Source: Anaerolineae bacterium (GTDB taxonomy: Bacteria > Chloroflexota > Anaerolineae > Aggregatilineales > J027). Taken from it: 64,000 nt of DNA. The stretch spans positions 1 to 64,000 of the forward strand of contig JAIOHL010000038.1 of the NCBI GenBank assembly GCA_019913005.1, read 5' to 3'. The notes beneath the pieces were generated by a model. That model saw only the letters and a program-made list of their open reading frames with translations, searched no databases and was not told the origin of the DNA. Both the position numbers and the translations under genes were made by a program. Positions 1 through 9,322 of this stretch are shown piece after piece (the first letter of the stretch is position 1; every line of letters begins with the position of its first letter).

Positions 1-2
1 CA

Positions 3-320
3 TTTGCCCCCACTTTCACTTTAGTGGGAAATACAAGCGCTGGGATTGACCCCGCCAGTATCGCCTGCCCCGGCTCCCCTGCCACCCGCCTGAGTCTTAA
101 TCGGCAGGCCACTGTCATTTACAACCCCTCGGTGCGAATGCGTTCTGATCCCGGTTTGGAAGCTCAAATTCTGCAAGAGGTCACGTATGGGACAACCGTG
201 AGCATTACGGGTGGGCCAGCTTGTGTATCAGATCTGCTGTGGTGGCAGGTCCAACTCAACAGTACCGTCGGTTGGATTGCGGAAGGTCAAGCAGGAGCGT
301 ATTATTTGGAACCACGCTAA
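3..320 (+). CDS. SH3b-domain protein, C-terminal part (5' end outside window)
   Basis: The reading frame is open to the left edge of the window, so the GTG at 24 is probably internal and this is only the C-terminal part of a longer protein. The visible residues look like a bacterial SH3 domain: an RMRSDPG segment (the usual N-x-R-x-x-P signature of SH3b repeats), a spacing of small hydrophobic strands, a LWWQVQL strand and a final GWIAEG turn before the stop. Such domains are usually extracytoplasmic and bind cell-wall or peptide ligands. The downstream membrane glycosyltransferase starts 26 bases later with its own ribosome binding site, so both may share a transcript. The role of the whole protein cannot be told from this fragment. 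Confidence 0.6.
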   Translation, partial: FAPTFTLVGNTSAGIDPASIACPGSPATRLSLNRQATVIYNPSVRMRSDPGLEAQILQEVTYGTTVSITGGPACVSDLLWWQVQLNSTVGWIAEGQAGAYYLEPR

Positions 321-345
321 CCTGTCGTCTTAAGGAGAAATTTCT

Positions 346-2430
346 GTGGAATCATCGCCACGAACCTCTGTCCGTGTCATTGCTGGCACATTGTTCTGGT
401 TATTGCTGGCGATGTTTCTTTACTACTGGGTACACAAACCCGTCACTCCGGTTTTTGTCAAAACCTTTGGCGGCGGGATTCTTGACCTACTCACCGTGTC
501 GGTTTTAGTGATAGTTGGTGCTGGTTTAGGCCGCACGTTGATCCGCTATATCGTCCCCACCTATTCCAGTATTCTGTCCCAACCAGAGCAACTGGCTGGT
601 GAGGCGCTTTTTGGGTTAGGCGTCCTCAGCATTTTGATTTTTGCTATCGGCCTCATCTGGCTGCACGCGGTTTCGGTGGTGTTGTTGCTGGTGGTGATTG
701 CTTTTTTTACCCGCGAGCATCTTTTTGGGTGGGTTTATCATGTTTATCTATGGCTAGACGCATCCCGTCCACAAAATCGCCTTGACCGCTGGTTGCTAAT
801 TTTTAGCATCTTCAGCCTTGCGCTTGGCTTGATTATGGCACTTGCTCCCCCCACCAAATTTGATTCCCTGACCTATCATCTGGTCGGCCCAAAACTGTGG
901 GTCGAAAATGGGCAATTTGAAAGCCTACCGGGAAACCATTTTTTCGGCTTTCCCCAGCTTATCCATACTCTATTTGCTGCTGAAATGGTCCTCACCTTTG
1001 GGCGTCTAACAGGCGGCGCGGTCATTCATTGGGTGTTTGGTGCCCTCTCACTCATGGCGGTTGGTGGGTACGGCTGGCGACGATTTTCCCCGCGTATTGG
1101 CATTTTGGCGGTAGCGATTCTGCTGGCGGCCCCTTCGATTTGGCTGCAACTGAGTTGGCCGTATGTAGACCTGCCCCCCATCGGTTTTGCCATGTTCATG
1201 TTCATTGCACTCGAACAATGGCGCGAACGTGATTTTGATACTCGCTGGCTGATACTGGTTGCCGTGTTTACTGGCTTTGCTATGTCAGTCAAGTATCCAT
1301 TGGTTTGTTTGGGTGTCGCAGCAGGCCTGTATGTCTTGCTGTACGGCAAAAAATCACGTTGGCTACACGATGGCATGGTGTTGATCGGGGCTGCCTCACT
1401 CGTATTGGCCCCGTGGCTACTGCGGAATCTATTTTTTTACGACAACCCATTTTATCCCTTTGGCCCAACTGTCGGTGAGTGGGACAGCCTCGCCAATGAG
1501 TGGTATACCAATTCCGAAATGGCCCTAATGCGTGATCTACCCGGTTTCTATTGGGGCACACCGATCATGTCCACCGTTTTTGGTATAGAGGGTGCGGGTG
1601 GGTTCGCTGCCACAATCGGCCCATTCTTCTTACTGCTAATCCCTCTACTGATCGTCTCTTGGAAAAAACTTGACCCCAAATGGCGACAAAGCCTTAAAAG
1701 CATGGCGGTGATTATCGCCTGCGTATTTGTCTTTTGGATGGCCTCTGCCGCGACCAGTGTTTATGGCGCTCAAACTCGCCTGTGGTATGCCATGTTCCCC
1801 CTACTAGCCTTGATCGCCGCCGTCGGTTTTGATGGCCTGCGTCATCTTCCCACCAAACCCGTTGACCTGCGTTTTGTGATCCAAGCCCTTGTCGTACTCA
1901 TCTTTACCTTCACCGCAGTAGATTATGTGCGGGGTGTCCGTCCCGAAAATGATCGCATTGAAGGCACGACCCTTGTCAGCCATTTTCTGGACAGCCGCGC
2001 CCTTGATTATTTAATGGGAGTCATTTCTAAAAACGAGTATCTGGATGAAAACCTCGGCTGGCATATTGAAGCCATGCGTCAAGTCAACAAATTACCAGAT
2101 GACTCGAAGGTGCTGTTTTTATGGGAAACCCGCTCGCTCTATTGTGATGAACCCCGTATCGAATGTGTCGAGGATTGGATTTTGCTGCGCTGGTGGTATG
2201 ACCGTCGTACCGTAGCCCGCCCATTCGCCAGTGCTGAAGCCATTCTGAATGCGTGGCGCGAACGCGGCATCACCCATATTTTGGTTTGGGAAGCCGGACG
2301 CGATTTTGAATTCGACGATAATCGCAAAATCACGGCGGACGATGAAACCGAATGGGCCAAAGTCCCTCCATTACTAGAAATTATCTGGCAGGAAGAGGAA
2401 GAATATTCCCTATACGTCTTGCCTCAGTGA
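346..2430 (+). CDS. Polytopic membrane protein, GT-C (GT39/ArnT-like) glycosyltransferase
   Basis: A 694-residue integral membrane protein with roughly a dozen hydrophobic segments, followed by a soluble C-terminal region of about 150 residues. After the first segments comes a loop with PPTKFDSLTYHL and a later FFGFPQ, resembling the first periplasmic loop of GT-C enzymes (dolichyl-phosphate-mannose/ArnT type), where an acidic residue followed by Tyr-His is catalytic. These enzymes transfer sugars from polyprenyl-phosphate donors outside the membrane. The GTG start is supported by AAGGAG at 332-337, eight bases upstream. The acceptor is unknown. It could also be a related DUF-type membrane protein without proven activity; the GT-C assignment rests on topology and this loop. 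Confidence 0.6.
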   Translation: MESSPRTSVRVIAGTLFWLLLAMFLYYWVHKPVTPVFVKTFGGGILDLLTVSVLVIVGAGLGRTLIRYIVPTYSSILSQPEQLAGEALFGLGVLSILIFAIGLIWLHAVSVVLLLVVIAFFTREHLFGWVYHVYLWLDASRPQNRLDRWLLIFSIFSLALGLIMALAPPTKFDSLTYHLVGPKLWVENGQFESLPGNHFFGFPQLIHTLFAAEMVLTFGRLTGGAVIHWVFGALSLMAVGGYGWRRFSPRIGILAVAILLAAPSIWLQLSWPYVDLPPIGFAMFMFIALEQWRERDFDTRWLILVAVFTGFAMSVKYPLVCLGVAAGLYVLLYGKKSRWLHDGMVLIGAASLVLAPWLLRNLFFYDNPFYPFGPTVGEWDSLANEWYTNSEMALMRDLPGFYWGTPIMSTVFGIEGAGGFAATIGPFFLLLIPLLIVSWKKLDPKWRQSLKSMAVIIACVFVFWMASAATSVYGAQTRLWYAMFPLLALIAAVGFDGLRHLPTKPVDLRFVIQALVVLIFTFTAVDYVRGVRPENDRIEGTTLVSHFLDSRALDYLMGVISKNEYLDENLGWHIEAMRQVNKLPDDSKVLFLWETRSLYCDEPRIECVEDWILLRWWYDRRTVARPFASAEAILNAWRERGITHILVWEAGRDFEFDDNRKITADDETEWAKVPPLLEIIWQEEEEYSLYVLPQ

Positions 2431-2440
2431 AAATCCCCAA

Positions 2441-2480
2441 AAACCAAGAATCTCGGCTCACTGTCGGGGTTCTTAGGTTT
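2441..2480. terminator. Imperfect hairpin after the GT-C gene
   Basis: AAACC-AAGAA and TTCTT-AGGTTT can pair around a loop of about 20 bases, 10 bases after the stop of the membrane glycosyltransferase. There is no clean T tract, so termination is uncertain. Confidence 0.3.
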
Positions 2481-2530
2481 CTATAAATCCACTAATTTTG
2501 GCTTAATTGCTATATCATATCATCTTGTGT

Positions 2531-2560
2531 TTGCATAATTTTTTTGGGAGACGTTATACT
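2531..2560 (+). promoter_or_regulatory. Sigma-70 type promoter of the liv-type ABC operon
   Basis: TTGCAT at 2531-2536 and TATACT at 2555-2560 with an 18-base spacer, in an AT-rich stretch about 50 bases before the binding-protein start. Good match to the housekeeping consensus. Confidence 0.5.
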
Positions 2561-2610
2561 GTACTTCCATCCGTAAAAGAAAATTTAGTAAATAAATGAA
2601 GGAAAAAACC

Positions 2611-3909
2611 ATGAGGATGAAACGTTATCTTGGTTTAGTATTGTTGATTACCATAGCACTGATGGCAATGCCAGCCGCCAATCACGGTAGCAATGCTGTC
2701 AAGCCCGTATCCGCACAAGGCGAAAAAATTAAAGTCTATACCAGTTGGCCGTTGTCTGGTGGAACACAGGCCGTTGGTGAAAGTATGCTCAAGGCTGCTG
2801 AATTGGCACTCGCCCACTATGAAGAAGATCATGATGGTGCAGGCCCCGCCGGATTTGAAGTTGAAATCGTTGGCCTAGACGATGCGTCCCCTACCACTGG
2901 TGCTTGGGACGGCACGATTGAAGCCGAAAACGCCCAACGCTGTGTGAATGACCCCGAATGTATGGTTTACTTTGGCACCTACAACAGTGGCGCCGCCAAG
3001 GTGAGTATGGTCATCACCAATGAAGCGGGCATTGCCCAAATTAGCCCTGCCAACTCCTATGCTGGTCTCACCCGCGCCTGTGAAACCTGCGCCGAAGGTG
3101 AACCGGACATCTATCGCCCCAGTGGTGAAGTCAACTACTTCCGTACCAACGGAACGGACGACTTCCAAGGGCCATCCGATGCGGCTTGGGCTGTCTGCCT
3201 CGGTTTTGAAAGTGTCTATATTTTGGATGATACTCAAGCCTACGGGAAGGGTCTCGCTGACGAGTTTGAACGTCACGCTGAAGAGATCGGGCTGGAAGTA
3301 GCGGGCCGCGCCAGTGTCGAATCTACCGACATTGACTTCCGCGCCCTGTTGACCGACGTACTGGCCTCTGGTGCGGATCTGGTCTTCGGCGGCTTCGTGC
3401 TCGACTCCGGTGGCCCACAGGTCATCCAACAAATGTTCGAACTCGGCTTGTTTGAAGAAGATGTCTATTTCATGGGTCCAGACGGTATGGCAAGCCCTGC
3501 GCTGTTTGACCAAATCGGCGGCGTGGAAATTGCCAATGACTATGTCTACATCTCTTTCCCCGGCCCACTGCCCAGCACCCTCGAAAGTGAAGCGGGTGTA
3601 CGTTTCTATCAGGGTTATGTGGATACCTACGATGAAGAACCCGATCCCTATGCCATTTACGCTTATCAATCCATGCTGGTTATTCTAGACTCGATTGAAC
3701 GCGCTGGCGTTGCGGATCGCGCTGCCATTCTCGAAGCCATGCGTAACACAACCGAATTTGAAGGCCTCTCCGCCACATTCGGCTTCGACGAAAACGGCGA
3801 TGCGACTGTCTCTGGTTTCTATGGTTATGCTGTTGGTGATGACACCTTCATTGATGGGACACTCATCACCCCCACTATGCACGAAACCTGCGAAGTTGCG
3901 TCCGACTAA
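2611..3909 (+). CDS. livJ: Branched-chain amino acid type ABC transporter substrate-binding protein
   Basis: Extracytoplasmic binding protein of the Peripla_BP_6 (LivJ/LivK, type I fold) family, 432 residues from this start. An N-terminal signal peptide (MRMKRYLG, hydrophobic core, ending near PVSAQG) precedes the mature domain starting at EKIKVYTSWPLSGG, the first strand and ligand loop typical of the family. The ATG at 2596 is in frame, but only the ATG at 2611 has a Shine-Dalgarno (GAAGGA, 8 bases upstream) and gives a normal signal peptide. It is the first gene of a complete five-gene importer. The exact ligand (branched-chain amino acid, amide, urea or other) cannot be told from sequence. 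It carries a CETC motif after the second strand region, possibly a disulfide. Confidence 0.88.
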   Translation: MRMKRYLGLVLLITIALMAMPAANHGSNAVKPVSAQGEKIKVYTSWPLSGGTQAVGESMLKAAELALAHYEEDHDGAGPAGFEVEIVGLDDASPTTGAWDGTIEAENAQRCVNDPECMVYFGTYNSGAAKVSMVITNEAGIAQISPANSYAGLTRACETCAEGEPDIYRPSGEVNYFRTNGTDDFQGPSDAAWAVCLGFESVYILDDTQAYGKGLADEFERHAEEIGLEVAGRASVESTDIDFRALLTDVLASGADLVFGGFVLDSGGPQVIQQMFELGLFEEDVYFMGPDGMASPALFDQIGGVEIANDYVYISFPGPLPSTLESEAGVRFYQGYVDTYDEEPDPYAIYAYQSMLVILDSIERAGVADRAAILEAMRNTTEFEGLSATFGFDENGDATVSGFYGYAVGDDTFIDGTLITPTMHETCEVASD

Positions 3910-3941
3910 ATTTAATGAGCTTTGAAGTCTGAATAATTGAG

Positions 3942-3966
3942 GGAGAGGACACAGGTTGTCCTCTCC
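3942..3966 (+). terminator. Intercistronic hairpin after the binding-protein gene
   Basis: A perfect 10-bp stem (GGAGAGGACA / TGTCCTCTCC, 5-base loop) between the binding-protein gene and the first permease. The run after it (TGTTATATT) is a poor T tract. It probably acts as a partial terminator or 3'-end protector so that more binding protein than permease is made. Confidence 0.6.
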
Positions 3967-3992
3967 TGTTATATTGGGGAGTTCGTCTTTTT

Positions 3993-4973
3993 ATGTCTAT
4001 TGATAATCAAGTTTTTATACAAAATGTCATCATCGGCCTGACGGTTGGGGGCTATCTGGCACTCATCGCGTTGGGCTACACGATGGTGTACGGGATTATT
4101 GAACTCATTAATTTTGCACATGGTGACCTTTTTGCATTTGGGTTTTTTATTTCACTCACCATCTTCGCCGAAATAAATCCTGAAATTCCGCTGCATGGCT
4201 CTGACCTCTATTTCACATTACCCGCAGTAGCGCTTTTGACCATGTTATTAACAGGGTCGCTCAACCTTGCTATTGACCAGATTGCTTATAAGCCCCTACG
4301 CAAAGCCCCGCGTTTGGCCCCCCTGCTAACCGCTGTCGGCATTTCCTTTATGTTGGAAGCGATCTATGCCATCTGGAAAGGCCCCATCCAAATTCCCTAC
4401 CCTCGCTATTTCCCCAAAGAAGATTACATGGAAAATGAACATGTCATCTCTTTCTTTTCAAAGTTAGGGATGGACATCACCGAATGGCGCATTGTCTCGT
4501 TTACAACCAAAGACCTGTTCTTGTTTGGTGTCACCATTCCACTCGTAGCCTTGCTCACGCTCTTTATTGATCGCACCCGTATTGGCAAAGCGATGCGTGC
4601 CTCGGCCCAAGACCGCGAAGCCGCCATGATGATGGGCATTAACGTCAATCGTATTATTGCCTCCACTTTTTTTGTCGGGGGTGCGCTGGCGGGCGTGGCG
4701 GGCATGGTCTGGGGTCTCTATATCAACTCTGGTCGCTTCACAATGGGTTTTGAAGCCGGTTTGATGGCTTTCACCTCAGCGGTCTTGGGCGGCATTGGTA
4801 ACATCCGGGGCGCCGTTCTGGGAGCGTTTATTATCGGTATGATCAAGGCCATGAGCGACAGCTATATCGGCAGTGAATGGACACGGGTCGTCATCTTTGG
4901 CATCCTGATTCTCATGTTGGTATTCCGACCATCGGGCATTCTCGGCTCGACCCAATCTATTGAAAAACTGTAG
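3993..4973 (+). CDS. livH: Branched-chain amino acid type ABC transporter permease (LivH-like)
   Basis: A 326-residue membrane protein with about eight to nine hydrophobic helices. The N-terminal run IIGLTVGGYLALIALGYTMVYGII followed by NFAHGD is the hallmark of LivH permeases (BPD_transp_2 family). The cytoplasmic coupling-helix region around TRIGKAMRASAQDREAAMMMGIN is also typical. With the next gene it would form the LivH/LivM heterodimeric channel in the cytoplasmic membrane. It lies 83 bases after the binding-protein gene, separated by a hairpin, and 10 bases before the LivM start. Confidence 0.92.
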   Translation: MSIDNQVFIQNVIIGLTVGGYLALIALGYTMVYGIIELINFAHGDLFAFGFFISLTIFAEINPEIPLHGSDLYFTLPAVALLTMLLTGSLNLAIDQIAYKPLRKAPRLAPLLTAVGISFMLEAIYAIWKGPIQIPYPRYFPKEDYMENEHVISFFSKLGMDITEWRIVSFTTKDLFLFGVTIPLVALLTLFIDRTRIGKAMRASAQDREAAMMMGINVNRIIASTFFVGGALAGVAGMVWGLYINSGRFTMGFEAGLMAFTSAVLGGIGNIRGAVLGAFIIGMIKAMSDSYIGSEWTRVVIFGILILMLVFRPSGILGSTQSIEKL

Positions 4974-4983
4974 GAGTAGCTTT

Positions 4984-6138
4984 ATGCGAGACATACTTGC
5001 ACAACCACGCTCCATTTTGTCAGGGCGGCTGCGCTGGGTCTTGATTGCCATCTTCGTTGTGATTGCTCCCTTTGCCATGAAAGAACTTGAACTCCTGACT
5101 AATTTTGGCCTCATTACACAAGTCAACCGTGCCCTCATTTTTGTGGCACTTGCCCAAGGGCTAAACATCGTGGTCGGTTTAGCGGGCCTGCTCGATCTCG
5201 GTTATGCCGCATTTTTTGCGATTGGGGCTTACACCTTTGGCCTGCTCACGTGGCCGAGTCACGATATTGAAATGAGCTTTTTCCTTGCGATCTGGATTTG
5301 CGCACTGGTTGCTGCTGTATTTGGAATCATCATCGGTGCGCCAACTCTGCGTTTGCGCGGCGACTATCTGGCAATTGTGACTCTCGCCTTTGGTGAGATC
5401 ATCCCGGCCCTCGTGCGTAATTTGGGCGATTTCACGCTGACTTTTCGCGGCAGAGTCTTGATCGAAGACTACAACTTAACCAATGGCAGTCAGGGTCTAA
5501 CACCGCTAGGTCGCCCCAATTTCACTTTCCTTGAAAATCTATTCGGATTAGATAAAGGTGCATTAAACGTTGGCGTCAACCCAACCTTTTGGTACTTCGC
5601 CATTGTCATCACCTCTATGATTGTGCTGTTTTCCGCCATCCGCCTCAACAATTCACGTCTGGGTCGAGCATGGAAAGCCATTCGTGAAGACGAAACCGCC
5701 GCTGATTTTATGGGCGTTGATCCCATTCGCACTAAACTGGCCGCCTTTGCAATTGGTGCGTCCTTTTCAGGCTTGGCGGGTGCGGTCTATGCGTCAATGC
5801 TTGGGGCGATCTTCCCCGAACTCTTCAAATTCCAAGTTTCTATCTTCTTGCTGATTATCGTCGTCCTCAGCGGGCGCGGCAGCATCTGGGGCGTGTTGAT
5901 TGGCGGCATTATCATTGCCACCTTTGACGGAGTATTTTTGGCGCAGGTCTTGCCCGATATTTTCAATGGCGAAGTCTTGCCTGAATACGATGTGCAAAGT
6001 CTGCGCTGGGTATTTTTTGGAATCGGGCTGATTGTGATTATGATCTTCCGACCACAAGGCTTGTTCCCACCCAAATCCATTGAGACCAAAATCGTGCCAC
6101 CAGTGGCAGAATCATTGGAAGGGGTGCAAAACTCATGA
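4984..6138 (+). CDS. livM: Branched-chain amino acid type ABC transporter permease (LivM-like)
   Basis: Second permease, 384 residues, about ten hydrophobic helices. Family signatures are NIVVGLAGLLDLGYAAFFAIGAY in the N-terminal half, GAPTLRLRGDYLAIVTLAFGEI, and the EAA-like coupling region SRLGRAWKAIREDETAADFMGVD. The start is taken at ATG 4984 because AGGAG at 4972-4976 lies seven bases before it; an upstream in-frame TTG at 4960 would overlap LivH and has no such site. The last four bases overlap the first ATPase gene (ATGA), showing tight translational coupling. Confidence 0.92.
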   Translation: MRDILAQPRSILSGRLRWVLIAIFVVIAPFAMKELELLTNFGLITQVNRALIFVALAQGLNIVVGLAGLLDLGYAAFFAIGAYTFGLLTWPSHDIEMSFFLAIWICALVAAVFGIIIGAPTLRLRGDYLAIVTLAFGEIIPALVRNLGDFTLTFRGRVLIEDYNLTNGSQGLTPLGRPNFTFLENLFGLDKGALNVGVNPTFWYFAIVITSMIVLFSAIRLNNSRLGRAWKAIREDETAADFMGVDPIRTKLAAFAIGASFSGLAGAVYASMLGAIFPELFKFQVSIFLLIIVVLSGRGSIWGVLIGGIIIATFDGVFLAQVLPDIFNGEVLPEYDVQSLRWVFFGIGLIVIMIFRPQGLFPPKSIETKIVPPVAESLEGVQNS

Positions 6139-6920
6139 GCGTCATACTCGAAGCAAAGGGCGTCAGCAAGGCCTTCGGGCGCTTGGTCGCGGTGGATACC
6201 CTCGATTACACCATTGAAGACAACTCGATCAACAGTATCATCGGGCCAAATGGGGCAGGTAAAACCACCTTTTTTAATGTTGTGACAGGCTATTATAAGC
6301 CGACGACGGGCAAGGTTGTCTTTAATCAGCGCAATATCAGCGGATCACGCCCCAACCAACTCACTCGCATTGGCATTGCACGAACCTTCCAGACCATCCG
6401 GCTATTTAATAACCTAACGGCCCGCGAAAATGTATTGATAGGAATGCACCACCGCCTAAAATCAGGGGTCTTTGGCGACATTTTTAGGCCGCCTGCTGTG
6501 CGCCGCGAAGAAGCAAAAGCACATGAAGAAGCCGGTCAACTTTTGGACTATGTGGGACTGAAAGGCTATGAAGAACATGCCGCCAAATCATTGCCCTATG
6601 GTCATCAGCGCCGCCTAGAAATTGCCCGCGCACTGGCAACCCAGCCTCAATTACTTTTGTTGGATGAACCCACCGCTGGCATGAATCCCAATGAAACACA
6701 GGACATGATTTTGTTTATCCGTAAACTGCGCGACGAGCGCAACTTGTCCATCTTGCTCATTGAGCATGACATGAAGGTCGTCATGACCATTTCCGATAAA
6801 GTTACCGTGCTGGACTATGGCAAAAAGATTTCGGAAGGCCAGCCCGCCGAAGTCCAAAAAGATGAACGGGTCATTGAAGCCTATCTTGGACGGCGTGCCC
6901 TAGAGATGCTGAAGAAATGA
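6135..6920 (+). CDS. livG: ABC transporter ATP-binding protein (LivG-like)
   Basis: A 261-residue ABC ATPase of the LivG subgroup. Walker A is GPNGAGKTT, the Q-loop lies in TFQTIRLF, the signature is the variant LPYGHQRR (usual LivG form LSYGxQR), Walker B is LLLLDEPTAGMNP, and the H-switch is in IEHDMKVVM. The sequence NPNE after Walker B and the long insertion RLKSGVFGDIFRPPAVRREE are typical of LivG. It pairs with LivF to drive the LivHM channel. It overlaps the preceding permease and the following ATPase gene by four bases each. Confidence 0.93.
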   Translation: MSVILEAKGVSKAFGRLVAVDTLDYTIEDNSINSIIGPNGAGKTTFFNVVTGYYKPTTGKVVFNQRNISGSRPNQLTRIGIARTFQTIRLFNNLTARENVLIGMHHRLKSGVFGDIFRPPAVRREEAKAHEEAGQLLDYVGLKGYEEHAAKSLPYGHQRRLEIARALATQPQLLLLDEPTAGMNPNETQDMILFIRKLRDERNLSILLIEHDMKVVMTISDKVTVLDYGKKISEGQPAEVQKDERVIEAYLGRRALEMLKK

Positions 6921-7660
6921 TTAAGGTTATGAGTCAAGAACAACAACCACTTCTAGCAGTCAACAATATCCATAGTTACTATGGCAACATCCACGCCCTA
7001 CAAGGTATTTCATTAAACATCTTTGAAGGCGAGATTGTCACACTGATTGGGGCAAACGGCGCGGGCAAAAGCACTACCATTCGCACCGTCAGTGGTGTCA
7101 TGCACCCCCGCGAAGGGACAATTCATTTCGATGGGCAACCCATTCATCAGTTTCCAGCGCACAACCTAGTCTCTAAAGGAATTTCACAATCCCCGGAAGG
7201 GCGGCGCATTTTCCCCCGTCTATCGGTGCGCGACAACCTTGCAATGGGTGCATACAAACGCAATGACCGCCGCGCTATCCGTCAAGACATTGAACGTGTG
7301 TATGGGTTATTTCCTCGTCTAAAAGAACGTGCCAAACAATATGGCGGCACACTTTCGGGTGGGGAACAACAAATGTTGGCAATTGGACGCGCGTTGATGG
7401 CCCGGCCCCGTCTCCTGCTGTTGGATGAACCCTCAATGGGGTTAGCGCCTGTTTTGGTCGAGCAAATCTTTGAAATCATTGTTCGTATCAACAAGGAAGA
7501 GGGCACAACTATTTTGTTAGTCGAACAAAATGCGCTAATGGCATTGGAAGTAGCCAGACGGGGTTATGTCTTACAGACCGGAATGGTCGTCTTGCATGAC
7601 AATGCCGATGCCCTCATGCACAACGAAATGGTGCGGCGGGTCTATCTCGGCGAAGAATAA
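6917..7660 (+). CDS. livF: ABC transporter ATP-binding protein (LivF-like)
   Basis: A 247-residue ABC ATPase. It has Walker A GANGAGKST, Q-loop in ISQSPEGRRIF (the SPEGR motif is characteristic of LivF), signature LSGGEQQM, Walker B LLLLDEPSMGLAP and H-switch-type VEQNALMAL. The start at ATG 6917 overlaps the LivG stop (ATGA); an internal ATG at 6929 is possible but leaves no room for a ribosome binding site. Last gene of the importer operon; a strong hairpin follows eight bases after its stop. Confidence 0.92.
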   Translation: MIKVMSQEQQPLLAVNNIHSYYGNIHALQGISLNIFEGEIVTLIGANGAGKSTTIRTVSGVMHPREGTIHFDGQPIHQFPAHNLVSKGISQSPEGRRIFPRLSVRDNLAMGAYKRNDRRAIRQDIERVYGLFPRLKERAKQYGGTLSGGEQQMLAIGRALMARPRLLLLDEPSMGLAPVLVEQIFEIIVRINKEEGTTILLVEQNALMALEVARRGYVLQTGMVVLHDNADALMHNEMVRRVYLGEE

Positions 7661-7667
7661 ACACAAC

Positions 7668-7700
7668 GTGAGAGGGGATGCTGATATTATCCCCTCTCAC
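7668..7700. terminator. Strong hairpin between convergent liv and ara operons
   Basis: A perfect 12-bp inverted repeat (GTGAGAGGGGAT / ATCCCCTCTCAC) with a 9-base loop, just after livF. It stands between two convergent operons and probably ends transcripts from the left; there is no long T tract on either strand. Confidence 0.65.
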
Positions 7701-7769
7701 CAAATCTACGAATCTCTGCCCTAACAACAGATCAGGGGTTTCTCATTGGTCCTAGGCGTCCAGCCTGTG

Positions 7770-9272
7770 CTAGTGACTTGAGAATTGATAATAAACCTCG
7801 TTCCAACGGAGTTCGTTCTTGAAATTATGTAAATCCGTATGTTCGTTAATGCGTAAAAACTCCATGCCTGCTATTTCCGCAAAATCCGCTAGATGTTCAG
7901 CATTGAGAGATTGACTGAAACCCGTATGATGCGCCCCACCCGCATAAATCCATGCCGCCGCCGCCACCTTCAGATTGGGGCGTGGAATCCACAGCGCCCG
8001 TGCGACGGGTAGCTTCGGCAATGGAGCATCTGGAGAAACAACATCCACCTCGTTCAAAATCATACGGAAGCGGTTGCCCATATCAATGACCGAGACATTG
8101 AGGGCCGGGCCGGGCCGGGTATCAAAAACAAGTCGTGCCGGATCCGCTTTGCCGCCTATCGAGAGTGGATGTACTTCTAGGCTGAGTTTCCCATTGGCAA
8201 TGGTTGGACAAACCTCTAGCATATGTGCCCCTAGCACCTTCATACAGGCCGGATCGAAGTGATAAGTGTAATCTTCCATAAAGGACGTTCCGCCCTGTAA
8301 CTCCACACTCATCACCTTCATGGAACGCAACAATCCTGCCATCTTCCAGTCGCCCTCTGCGCCAAAGCCATACCCATCGGCCATGAGACGCTGTGAAGCC
8401 AAGCCGGGGAGTTGGTGAATGCCATGCAAATCTTCAAAGGTGGTGGTAAAGGCTTTGAATCCGCCTGCCTGCAAGAACTGGCGCAGACCCAGTTCGATAC
8501 GGGCTGCTTCGCGCACCGAGCTATGACGGGCACCACCCACCCGTAGATCAGGGGCTACCGAATAGACACCCTCATATTCTTTGATGAGGTGGTCAATTTC
8601 ACTATCGCTGACCTGCTTCGCCACCGCCACAAGATCGCCGACACCATAACCATAAACCGCATAGCCAAGTCGCATCTGGGCTTCCACTTTATCGCCTTCA
8701 GTGACGGCCACTGAACGCATATTGTCACCGAAACGGGCGATTTTGAGCGATTTTGCATCGTGCCAAGCGCAAGCCGCCCGTATCCACGCTGCTAGACAGG
8801 CATGGACTTCCGGGTCTTGCCAATGCCCGATAATAACCTTACGGTTAAGGCGCATCCGGCTCATCATGAATCCAAATTCCCGGTCTCCATGCGCCGATTG
8901 GTTCAGGTTCATGAAGTCCATATCAATTTCGGCCCAAGGAATGTCACGGTTATATTGGGTATGCAGGTGGGCCAGCGGTTTTTTGAGTGACGCAAGGCCG
9001 CCAATCCAGTTTTGAGCAGGCGAAAAAGTGTGCATCCAAGCAATGACCCCAACGCAGTTTTCCGAAGCATTTGCTTCCAAACAAACCGCCCGAATCTCAT
9101 CAGGGGTGGTCAAAACGGGCTTATAGACAATTTTTGCAGGGATGGTGGCGGCTTGGTTTAATGCCCGCACGATTTCTTGCGAATGCAACCCCACCTGTTC
9201 AATCGCCTGTGGGCCATATAAATGTTGACTTCCGCTAAGAAACCATAGCTCGTAGTTTTCGAGATTAAGCAT
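7770..9272 (-). CDS. araA: L-arabinose isomerase
   Basis: Converts L-arabinose to L-ribulose, first step of bacterial arabinose catabolism, in the cytoplasm. The 500-residue length is exactly that of the family. The N-terminus [21 protein letters not shown] and the segment [19 protein letters not shown] are near-consensus for AraA; the catalytic glutamates and the Mn-binding histidines fall in conserved regions such as [32 protein letters not shown] (Glu of GAEGDWK). The open frame extends upstream to 9422, but the ATG at 9272 with AGAGGA about nine bases before it gives the family start. It lies 50 bases after araD and is the last gene of the arabinose operon. Confidence 0.96.
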   Translation of the reverse strand: MLNLENYELWFLSGSQHLYGPQAIEQVGLHSQEIVRALNQAATIPAKIVYKPVLTTPDEIRAVCLEANASENCVGVIAWMHTFSPAQNWIGGLASLKKPLAHLHTQYNRDIPWAEIDMDFMNLNQSAHGDREFGFMMSRMRLNRKVIIGHWQDPEVHACLAAWIRAACAWHDAKSLKIARFGDNMRSVAVTEGDKVEAQMRLGYAVYGYGVGDLVAVAKQVSDSEIDHLIKEYEGVYSVAPDLRVGGARHSSVREAARIELGLRQFLQAGGFKAFTTTFEDLHGIHQLPGLASQRLMADGYGFGAEGDWKMAGLLRSMKVMSVELQGGTSFMEDYTYHFDPACMKVLGAHMLEVCPTIANGKLSLEVHPLSIGGKADPARLVFDTRPGPALNVSVIDMGNRFRMILNEVDVVSPDAPLPKLPVARALWIPRPNLKVAAAAWIYAGGAHHTGFSQSLNAEHLADFAEIAGMEFLRINEHTDLHNFKNELRWNEVYYQFSSH

Positions 9273-9322
9273 AAGATTATTTCCTCTCAGAATTCTTTCA
9301 AATAAACGCGCCGTGCGGATAC

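Noticed and set aside
2875-3669. 264-codon frame on the minus strand
   Set aside because: Fully antisense to the binding-protein gene, which has signal peptide, motif and operon support; a codon-bias shadow.
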